Source: a virus
DNA length: 21,281 nucleotides
Virus record (IMG/VR): IMGVR_UViG_3300002835_001301
Coordinates: 1 to 21,281 of that record
Reading direction: 5' to 3' (one strand)
Numbering within the stretch: the stretch's first letter is position 1; each line of letters opens with the position of its first letter. Positions 14,312-21,281 of the stretch are shown in pieces. The position numbers and the translations under genes are program-made. The notes beneath the pieces were generated by a model. The model saw only the letters and a list, made by a program, of their open reading frames with translations. It was not told where the DNA came from and ran no database searches.

Positions 14312-17300
14312 ATGGCATTATTAGACTTATCATCGGACTTATCAAGATTTCGTTCACAAATTTCCCGTGAAGAAAAAAATACACCGGAATCATCGAAGGC
14401 AACGAACAATAAAAACTTTGCAACATTCCAACCTATAACAGAAAGGGTGTCTTCCTTATCACCTGCAATTAAAAAATTGGACTCCGTTAAACCGCTGGAA
14501 ACAAAACTATCATCAATTAAAACGGATGATATAGTAAACTTTGCACGTCAAAATCTTCTAATAAATTCTGTTTCTAAGTATTCATCTATTAATCGGTCAT
14601 ATTCAGAGGATTCTCTTCGTAATGTTCAAACATCTGAAGTTGAATCCCGTTTTAATAAAATACAACAAAAAGAATTTGTCAGTAACTTATACAAATCTAA
14701 TGTTGTTATTTTAAAACCAACCGGTGATAAAAATACAACATCCCCGGTTGATATAGTTTTAAATCCAAACGATTCAAGTGACAATATACAAAATCCAAAT
14801 ATAACAATAACTACACCACCTCTTTCGTTGGATAGAACAAAAACATCGCCGGTTATAACTAAAAATCTAAACGATTCAAGTGATAATGTAGAAAATCCAA
14901 ATATTGTCATTAATACCATACCGTTAACATTCGATAGAAAAAAATCCAGTCCTTTGATTGTTATTAAAAAAAATGACACAAGTGATAATATTCAAAATCC
15001 AAATATTGATATATTACGCAAATCTTTATCATTTGATAGGGCATCTCAATCTCCCATAATATCAACACAGACTATTAAACAGGGTTTAGTTGTAAACCCA
15101 AACACAGATATTATAAAAATAGAAAATGGAATATTTCATTTAGAAGATGAAAGTAAATTAAATCCATCGGGTAAAACTATTAGATTTATTTCCGAATCTA
15201 AACTGGTGAAGAAAGAAATACGTGAAAAGAAAGACACCCAACGATATGATGGCACTTCGGGTCAATTAAAAGATAATTCTAGATTAAATTTAGATTCTGT
15301 AATTAAAACAATACCGTATGGTAGAAATGAAAATCCCAATAAGTCAAAATTATCTATCGTTGGTACTCAATCGGTAAACTTCTTTAAAGACGATAATGCA
15401 ACTGGTTTTATTGTGAATGCAAAACGCGGTGAATCACAATATAAAGAAAGTTCATCCTTCGTATGGAAAGGAACTGGAAATGCAGCACCGGTGACAAATT
15501 TTATGGTGGATGTCAATGGAAAGGGGTTTACGAAATTTGCAAATATAGGTGAAACTCTTTACAATACAAATAGTTCTAAATTTGGGTTTACATCTACACC
15601 ACAAGTAGATTTTTTCGATTCTGTTAAAAAATATACATCGGAAGGATTTGAGAAGTTTACAACAATAATGAAAACTGCATACCAACCGGATGCCTCCACA
15701 TTTACATGGCCGGGTGGTAGAACGAATGCACCGGAAACAAACTATTTCGATAAAGAGTCTAAAAACACAACAATAGGATTTCATAAGTTTGCTAAAATGT
15801 ACGATACAAAGTACGTTTCAGATTCTTCATTGTTTAACTGGGACGGTAGTAGGGAATCTGCACCAGAAGTTAATTACTTCGATATAAGTGGTAAAAACAC
15901 TAATATGGGATTTCATAAATTTGCACAAGTATATGACACAAAATTTATCCCCGAATCGTCTTTATTCGATTGGGATGGTAATAGAGAATCTGCACCAAAC
16001 GTTAATTATTTTGACGTAACTGCAAAAAATACAACAACGGGATTCCATACATTTGCACAACTCTACGATACAAAGTATGTGCCAGAATCATCTCTGTTGG
16101 ATTGGGATGGTACTAAAATAAATGCACCAGAAGTTAATTACTTTGATTTAACTGCAAAAAATACAACAGCTGGTTTCCATAGATTTGCACAACTCTATGA
16201 TACAAAGTATGTACCAGAATCATCCTTGTTTGATTGGGATGGTAATAGGGAATCTGCACCCGAAGTTAATTACTTTGATTTAACTGCAAAAAATACAACA
16301 GCTGGTTTCCATAGACTTGCTCAAATATATGATACTAAATATGCCCACGAGTCTTCTCGTTTTGATTGGGATGGTAATCGAAACGACGCACCATCTGTAA
16401 ACTATTTCGATATTGGTGGTAAAAACACATCTATCGGGTTTCATACATTCGCTCAAATATATGATACAAAGTATGTACCGGAATCATCAAGATTTGATTG
16501 GGATGGTAACAGAAATTCATCTCCGGAAGTAAACTACTTTGATATTAGTGGGAAATTTACTACTAACGGATTCCATAGACTGGCCGAATTATATGATACG
16601 AAGTATGTGCCGGAATCATCAAGATTTGATTGGGATGGTGGTAGAACAAATGCACCGGAAGTAAATTACTTCGATATTAGTGGGAAAGTTACCACAAAGG
16701 GATTTCATAAACTGGCTGAACTATATGACAGTAAGTATGTGAAGGGTGCGTCTAAATTTGATTGGGATGGTACAACAACATCTGCACCAACAACTAATTT
16801 CTTTCAGGATAGATATAACTCAGGATTTAAAACATTTGCACAAAAATTAAAATCCGAATATGTCCGTGATATTTCAGAATTTACGTTTAAAGGTTCACAA
16901 CCAGATCCTGTGGATTTCTTTTCAAATACAAATTCGTCTGGATTTACAATTAAAATACCCATATTAGAATCTAAGTATGTGAGCGATATTAGTAGATTTG
17001 CATTCAAAGGAACAACTCCAAATCCGGTTGATTTTTTCACAAACAATAATGTTGACGGGTTTACTATTAAAGTAAATAAAAACGAAACTAACTATAAGAC
17101 TGAAAGTAGTAGATATACATTTAAAGGTAATCGTTCTTCCGCACCGAGTGTTGATTATATTGGCAATCAATATGCAAACGGGTTTGTAAATTTGATGCAA
17201 CATTTAAAAACGGAGTATGCAGAAAAACAAAGTAAATTTACATGGGTTGGTTCAAGGGGTGATGCACCATCTGTGGATTTCTTTAAAATACCGGCTCAAA

Positions 17301-20227
17301 ATTCATCGGGTATATCCGGATTCGATACATTCTTTATTGATAAGACATCAACGAAGTATTCTGATAAATTATCGAGCCTATCTGCAGAAAGTTCTAACAA
17401 AAAGTCTGCTGTAAAAAATATTCCGTACACCACGTTCTTTGGATATAGACCACAAGAACGTACAGGATTTATGGTGAACATGAGTACATTTGATGGTACA
17501 TTATTTCCAATCATAAATCCAAAATTAAAGTTTGACTACAACCTGGATGCACGAACACAAATTTCAATAGTACGTTCAGAAAATCCTGCAAATTTAAAAA
17601 CAGGGGAACTCGAAAATTATGCACCACTTTCTCTTGGAAAGAGACCGTGGGCAAATGGAACTTTATTTTCAACATTAGATTCACAAATACCTAATTTAAA
17701 AACAAAGGCACCAGCTGGGTCATACACTAACAAGTATGAACGTTCAATGAAAGATACCACCGAAAAACTTGGGTATCTTACAAAGTGGGCAATCACACGT
17801 CGTTCACCTTCTCCACTCGATGATCAGTATTCCAAATATAAACTACAAGATGAATCGGTTAACAGAGAAGTTGCTGTATTCAATCAACCGTATGTTGTTC
17901 GTGGTATTCAACGTGTGGGTGAAGTTGAGAATCAACGATGGGGATTTGGTGTAACATTTGATGATGGTATTATACGTGGTGGTACAACAACTCAAGCGGA
18001 AAGAATACTACAAGACGTGGTTCGTATTGGTAAATTCACATTAAGTGCAAAGGGTGCATTATTCAACATCAAACAACTCGGTTTACAGGCGATGAATCCG
18101 GTCGTAGATGTTGACCCTAAAATATTTACAAACGGGGTTTTGGGAATATCCTCTACTTTGTTATACAATCCATTATCATTGATTGGAAACGTTGCAACTG
18201 CACGTGCCGGTGGTCATTACGCAAGACATGGTATAAATCCGTTGGATTCTGATTACTTAAACAAGTATGGAACATCAACTGTAAACAGGGAATTAAAAGA
18301 AAGATTTACTGATCCAAATTATACAAGTTTTGATAGACTACCGTCGCCAAGTATTATAAACAATGATCCAGGTGGTTACAATAGATTGATTGGATTGATG
18401 AAAGAATTATTGCCAAGTTCATTTAAACCATCTACTAGGCCGAAACCCCAATTTTTTGGCTCAATGAACCTTCTTAATTTCTTACGAGGTTCTTCGGTGA
18501 TGAATCGAGTTTCTTCAAATTTCGGTGGACCAAATTCATTTCTCGGAATTGGCGGGACAAAAATCAATAGGGCATCACATCCTTATTTGGGATCATATAC
18601 CACAAGTCCTATGTTATTCAATGAATCAAGTGAAACCTCTTATTTAGAATCAGCTAAGAGAGATACATTTTACGCGGCATCACGTACTTATCGTGATAGT
18701 ATAATAGATAGTAATTCACAATATAAGGGTATATTAGAGGCCTTAATTGGATTACTAGAATCTGGACCTGAAAATCCGGCGGTTAACACTTCACCTTCGG
18801 ATTTAAACGAAACCCTCGAATTACAAAAAGACACAAAAACCAGAATCGTAAATTCGAGTACATTTGAACCAAGATATGAGAACATAGTAGATAGAATAAG
18901 TGTACGAAACAATTACTCTGCAAAAAAGGAAGGAAGTGAATTATATCGTGGTCCAGACAGTAAAATAATAGATTCGGATTCCGATCCTATAAAGAAATAT
19001 AGAACACTTGCTTACAATAAACTTCAAAAGGTAAAGCCGGGAATCTCCGGTAGATCGGCTCTATTTAATGATTTCAGACATGATTTAGAATCAAGTGGTT
19101 CCGAATCATTTATAACACATCCTGGAATCGCAAGATATGATACTAGAAATCTTGAAAATTATTTCGGGTTGGGTAAATATGGAAAACCCGGTGCACAACG
19201 TAATATCCCATATAATAGTAATGTTGTTTATAGTAAATCTGAGAAAGGTATAAATAAATTAGCGGGAAGTGCCACCAACGACGCAGAGGCTAAGAAATTT
19301 CAGACATATTCTGTTCCTAAATTAAAACCAGATTCTGAATTTAGGGGAGACCGTATAAATATCATAGACTATAAACGGGCAAATTTTGATATATCACACA
19401 ACTTGGTATATGAACAAGGAGCATACAATGACAACTCTTTACCAGGTTCTAAAGATTTAGTTGAATTTTATTTCTCAAGTCTTGTATTGAGTGGACATAA
19501 TTATTGTCCTGCCGAAGTTATAGTATTCCGTGCAACGTTTGATAGTATAACTGATAATCATAAACCAAGTTGGAACTCTGTTAAGTATATGGGACGGGCG
19601 GATCCTTTATACACATATCAGGGATATGAACGTTCAATATCGTTTGGATTCACGGTTCATATCGGTTCACGTGATGAAATGAAGGCAAGTTGGAGAAAAT
19701 TGAACTATCTATCCTCATGGACGGCACCAGAATACACGAAAGCCGGATTTATGCGGGCACCTATGATTAGATTGAATATCGGTAATCTTTATAGAAAAAT
19801 GCCTGGTTACATAAGTAATTTATCATATACATTTGATAACTCAAATGGATATTGGGAAACTGCACATTTGTATGAGGATCAAAGAATGGATGGCGCTAAT
19901 AAAGATTTATCCACGCCGGGTGCATTGCAATTACCAAAAAATATTCAAGTTTCTTGTGAGTTTGTTCCGGTTGGTGTGTACAGACCAGAGTTCAGAGGTG
20001 TGATGTATTCGTTGTACGATGATAAAAACGGAGATAGTTTGGAAAATGGTTTAATACCAATAGATAACACTAAAGTAAATTATTTTAAAACATTTGATGA
20101 TATGGGTATAGATGGCGACCAAAACAAATACAATTTGACTATACCACCCGGTGATGAAAATAAACCGTTGGATGGTAAGTTTGAAGATTCACCACAATCT
20201 ATGCCCGGTACACCTGGTCAAAATTAA
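14312..20227 (+). CDS. Giant repeat-containing baseplate / tail-tube-initiator protein
   Basis: This 1971-residue protein has an N-terminal linker-like region, then three 34-residue repeats (residues 153-254, NDSSDNIQNPNI type). Next comes a long array (about 354-1023) of roughly 16 degenerate repeats, eight of them exactly 44 residues (475-826; consensus VNYFDISGKNTTxGFHxFAQ, then YDTKYVPESSxFDWDGNRxxAP). A middle domain includes WGFGVTFDDGIIRGGTTTQAE and ALFNIKQLGLQAMNP. The C-terminal domain (about 1687-1910) has VIVFRATFDSITDNHKPSWN, YMGRADPLYTYQGYERSISF, SWRKLNYLSSWTAPEY and LPKNIQVSCEFVPVG. It reads as a tube-like fold of the type used by baseplate proteins that start tube growth (the place of T4 gp48/gp54). 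Position after the tape measure and before a LysM wedge gene agrees. The repeats are unlike anything in T4 and their role is unknown. Confidence 0.75.
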   Translation: MALLDLSSDLSRFRSQISREEKNTPESSKATNNKNFATFQPITERVSSLSPAIKKLDSVKPLETKLSSIKTDDIVNFARQNLLINSVSKYSSINRSYSEDSLRNVQTSEVESRFNKIQQKEFVSNLYKSNVVILKPTGDKNTTSPVDIVLNPNDSSDNIQNPNITITTPPLSLDRTKTSPVITKNLNDSSDNVENPNIVINTIPLTFDRKKSSPLIVIKKNDTSDNIQNPNIDILRKSLSFDRASQSPIISTQTIKQGLVVNPNTDIIKIENGIFHLEDESKLNPSGKTIRFISESKLVKKEIREKKDTQRYDGTSGQLKDNSRLNLDSVIKTIPYGRNENPNKSKLSIVGTQSVNFFKDDNATGFIVNAKRGESQYKESSSFVWKGTGNAAPVTNFMVDVNGKGFTKFANIGETLYNTNSSKFGFTSTPQVDFFDSVKKYTSEGFEKFTTIMKTAYQPDASTFTWPGGRTNAPETNYFDKESKNTTIGFHKFAKMYDTKYVSDSSLFNWDGSRESAPEVNYFDISGKNTNMGFHKFAQVYDTKFIPESSLFDWDGNRESAPNVNYFDVTAKNTTTGFHTFAQLYDTKYVPESSLLDWDGTKINAPEVNYFDLTAKNTTAGFHRFAQLYDTKYVPESSLFDWDGNRESAPEVNYFDLTAKNTTAGFHRLAQIYDTKYAHESSRFDWDGNRNDAPSVNYFDIGGKNTSIGFHTFAQIYDTKYVPESSRFDWDGNRNSSPEVNYFDISGKFTTNGFHRLAELYDTKYVPESSRFDWDGGRTNAPEVNYFDISGKVTTKGFHKLAELYDSKYVKGASKFDWDGTTTSAPTTNFFQDRYNSGFKTFAQKLKSEYVRDISEFTFKGSQPDPVDFFSNTNSSGFTIKIPILESKYVSDISRFAFKGTTPNPVDFFTNNNVDGFTIKVNKNETNYKTESSRYTFKGNRSSAPSVDYIGNQYANGFVNLMQHLKTEYAEKQSKFTWVGSRGDAPSVDFFKIPAQNSSGISGFDTFFIDKTSTKYSDKLSSLSAESSNKKSAVKNIPYTTFFGYRPQERTGFMVNMSTFDGTLFPIINPKLKFDYNLDARTQISIVRSENPANLKTGELENYAPLSLGKRPWANGTLFSTLDSQIPNLKTKAPAGSYTNKYERSMKDTTEKLGYLTKWAITRRSPSPLDDQYSKYKLQDESVNREVAVFNQPYVVRGIQRVGEVENQRWGFGVTFDDGIIRGGTTTQAERILQDVVRIGKFTLSAKGALFNIKQLGLQAMNPVVDVDPKIFTNGVLGISSTLLYNPLSLIGNVATARAGGHYARHGINPLDSDYLNKYGTSTVNRELKERFTDPNYTSFDRLPSPSIINNDPGGYNRLIGLMKELLPSSFKPSTRPKPQFFGSMNLLNFLRGSSVMNRVSSNFGGPNSFLGIGGTKINRASHPYLGSYTTSPMLFNESSETSYLESAKRDTFYAASRTYRDSIIDSNSQYKGILEALIGLLESGPENPAVNTSPSDLNETLELQKDTKTRIVNSSTFEPRYENIVDRISVRNNYSAKKEGSELYRGPDSKIIDSDSDPIKKYRTLAYNKLQKVKPGISGRSALFNDFRHDLESSGSESFITHPGIARYDTRNLENYFGLGKYGKPGAQRNIPYNSNVVYSKSEKGINKLAGSATNDAEAKKFQTYSVPKLKPDSEFRGDRINIIDYKRANFDISHNLVYEQGAYNDNSLPGSKDLVEFYFSSLVLSGHNYCPAEVIVFRATFDSITDNHKPSWNSVKYMGRADPLYTYQGYERSISFGFTVHIGSRDEMKASWRKLNYLSSWTAPEYTKAGFMRAPMIRLNIGNLYRKMPGYISNLSYTFDNSNGYWETAHLYEDQRMDGANKDLSTPGALQLPKNIQVSCEFVPVGVYRPEFRGVMYSLYDDKNGDSLENGLIPIDNTKVNYFKTFDDMGIDGDQNKYNLTIPPGDENKPLDGKFEDSPQSMPGTPGQN
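14768..15073 (+). repeat. Three tandem 102-bp (34-residue) coding repeats
   Basis: Units start at 14768, 14870 and 14972. Each begins ND(S/T)SDN(I/V)(Q/E)NPNI, then a Leu-rich strand and (L/F)DR, then a Ser-Pro pair. They are in register with no linkers. The DNA has diverged, so the duplication is not recent. Confidence 0.85.
15371..17382 (+). repeat. About 16 tandem repeats, core of eight exact 132-bp (44-residue) units
   Basis: The regular core is 15734-16789, with units starting at 15734, 15866, 15998, 16130, 16262, 16394, 16526 and 16658. Flanking units (three before, about five after) are degenerate and of other lengths (about 37-44 residues). Shared residues are V-N/D-Y/F-F-D at the start, G-F in the middle, Y-D-T-K-Y, then S-S-x-F-D-W-D-G and a closing A-P. 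Units at 16130 and 16262 share an identical first 54 bases, pointing to a recent duplication or gene conversion in the middle of the array. Confidence 0.93.
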
Positions 20228-20245
20228 TAGAAATAGGAGATAATT

Positions 20246-20581
20246 ATGGGAAACAGATATACTTACGGACACATATTCCCAAATGCAAGAAAGGTAGAAT
20301 CCGACGGTACAATTAAGACAGTTAGAAGATTATCTTCAGTTATGTATCCAGATTTTAGTACACCGGATGATACCATGATAATTTCACAGGAGGGAGACCG
20401 TTTGGATTTACTTGCCAAAGAATATTATGGTGATGAATCATTTTGGTTTGTTATAGCAAGAGCCAATTTTCTTGGAAAAGGCAGTATGAGTGTACCGCCG
20501 GGTAAAATAATTAGAATACCATACTATACCGAATATAGTGGAATACAAACACTTATAACTAACTTTAACGAGGAAAGATAA
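20246..20581 (+). CDS. LysM-type baseplate wedge protein (gp53-like)
   Basis: This 111-residue protein's ATG follows AATAGGAGA. Residues about 46-92 form a LysM-like module: IISQEGDRLDLLAKEYYGDE, SFWFVIARANFLGKG, then PPGKIIRIP. The start-of-helix 'GDrldlLA..yYGd' and the ending 'G..irIP' are the family pattern. In T4-like and P2-like phages such modules occur in baseplate proteins (T4 gp53, P2 gpX), where they bind other baseplate parts rather than peptidoglycan. T4 gp53 is 196 residues, so this is a short form. The N-terminal 45 residues (RYTYGHIFPNARK) would be the wedge-binding part. The next gene's ATG shares a base with its stop. Confidence 0.78.
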   Translation: MGNRYTYGHIFPNARKVESDGTIKTVRRLSSVMYPDFSTPDDTMIISQEGDRLDLLAKEYYGDESFWFVIARANFLGKGSMSVPPGKIIRIPYYTEYSGIQTLITNFNEER

Positions 20582-21281
20582 TGCCGGTAGAAGGATTGAA
20601 ATATGTAAACCCGTTTTACAGAGAAGTTGATTCGGAAGTTAGAATTGAATTAAATACACGTGCCGATTACTATGGTAGGAGAGTTCGTGGTGTTGGTAAG
20701 GCATACCCACGCAATGTTGCATGGTCTTATCAGAAAGTTGCATTTGGTCGAATAAAAGGCGAAGGCGGTATTGTCCTAGGAGTTCCGTGGACGAATGTTA
20801 TGTCTGACCGTGAGGGTAAGTTGACGTTATACAATGCACAAAGAAATGTTCCAAACAAACCATTATTGACTTCGATAGAATTATCTAATGAAGGAACGAT
20901 AGGTTCTTTGTTAAAAGGTAAATTTAGTTTTGTATTTTACCCAAAAATTACAACAAACGGATTTGTTATGGATGGCATTGAAAAGGCATTCTTCACCCCT
21001 GGAAAAGAAGTTTCCGTATCGTTTGGATGGAGTGTATTTGCCGCCGAGGCGTCCGCTTGTAAATTAAATTTTACAGGAATCGTTTATAACTTTAATTGGT
21101 CTTTTAATCCAGATTTATCCGTAACCGCAGACGTTTCGATAGTTTCAAAGGCATCAATCGCGATTGGTGCATCTGGAGACCAAAGTGTTCCAAAACAAGA
21201 CGGTGACACAGAGACAAAGGATCCAGCGGGTGTTGCCATGAGTGGTAACAATTTGGTGAATGTTATTAAAGATGATTTGGC
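20581..21281 (+). CDS. Probable baseplate hub protein, N-terminal part (runs off window)
   Basis: The ATG at 20581 shares its A with the preceding TAA, and the frame stays open to the window end (233 codons seen). The sequence is beta-rich. NKPLLTSIELSNEGTIGSLL leads into KFSFVFYPKI, then FFTPGKEVSVSFGWS and NFTGIVYNFNWSFNPDLSVT. A strand set with 'xxSIExxxxGxIGSLLxxxFxF' and 'FFxPGKxVxVxxGWS' resembles the beta-barrel tube-like domains of hub proteins (T4 gp27, gpD/VgrG type), which form the ring under the tube and carry the spike. The call rests on this pattern and on location after a LysM baseplate gene. A tail lysozyme or spike domain could follow outside the window. Confidence 0.5.
   Translation, partial: MPVEGLKYVNPFYREVDSEVRIELNTRADYYGRRVRGVGKAYPRNVAWSYQKVAFGRIKGEGGIVLGVPWTNVMSDREGKLTLYNAQRNVPNKPLLTSIELSNEGTIGSLLKGKFSFVFYPKITTNGFVMDGIEKAFFTPGKEVSVSFGWSVFAAEASACKLNFTGIVYNFNWSFNPDLSVTADVSIVSKASIAIGASGDQSVPKQDGDTETKDPAGVAMSGNNLVNVIKDDL

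Noticed and set aside
15371-17382. CRISPR-like or non-coding satellite array
   Set aside because: The period is exactly 44 codons, one frame is open throughout, and variation respects protein motifs, so it is a coding repeat.

Overview
The window is part of the structural (neck, tail and baseplate) gene block of a T4-like contractile-tailed phage (myovirus). The evidence is a clear tail sheath (gp18-like) and tail tube (gp19-like), a T4_baseplate-family protein (gp26-like), a 1200-residue tape measure, and neck and baseplate genes in a T4-like order. The DNA is AT-rich. Start codons usually follow weak AGGA/GGAG-type ribosome sites. I see no tRNA, integrase, CRISPR array or host gene, and the host cannot be named from this window.

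Layout: 2-421 is the 3' end of a glycine-rich tail fibre or adhesin gene. 513-3155 is a tight three-gene group (neck gp13-like, neck gp14-like, gp15-like tail completion). 3199-3483 is a small coiled-coil protein. 3545-5983 is the tail sheath. 6026-7642 (minus strand, the only reversed gene) is a large free-standing homing-endonuclease-like gene with a Vsr/PD-(D/E)XK-type core. 7784-8272 is the tail tube. 8375-9265 is a second, unrelated-looking endonuclease with a C2H2 finger, a NUMOD-like region and a Vsr-like nuclease core. 9314-10376 is the gp26-like gene with an overlapping gp51-like reading frame. 10434-10658 is a small charged protein and 10665-14267 the tape measure. 14312-20227 is a 1971-residue baseplate or tail-tube-initiator protein carrying two families of tandem repeats. 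20246-20581 is a LysM-type baseplate protein. 20581 to the end is the start of a probable baseplate hub protein.

Three things stand out. (1) An invariant 8-mer, ATATTTAT, lies in the sense orientation upstream of nine genes, including the reversed endonuclease. In six of the nine it ends 35-37 bases before the start codon, so it is probably the phage's own late promoter core or a 5'-leader element. (2) The gp51-like frame has no convincing start codon. It overlaps the end of the gp26-like gene at a run of seven T, just upstream of the tape measure, which is where many long-tailed phages use a programmed frameshift to make tail-assembly chaperones. (3) The second endonuclease has a long hairpin over its ribosome-site region, with the ATATTTAT motif inside the left arm. 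This is the same logic as the late-promoter/hairpin switch known for T4 homing endonucleases.

The structural genes would act together. The gp13-, gp14- and gp15-like proteins join head to tail. The sheath and tube form the contractile tail around the tape measure. The gp26/gp51-like products assist hub or tape-measure assembly. The giant repeat protein, LysM protein and hub protein build the baseplate. The two endonucleases bracket the tail tube gene as mobile passengers.
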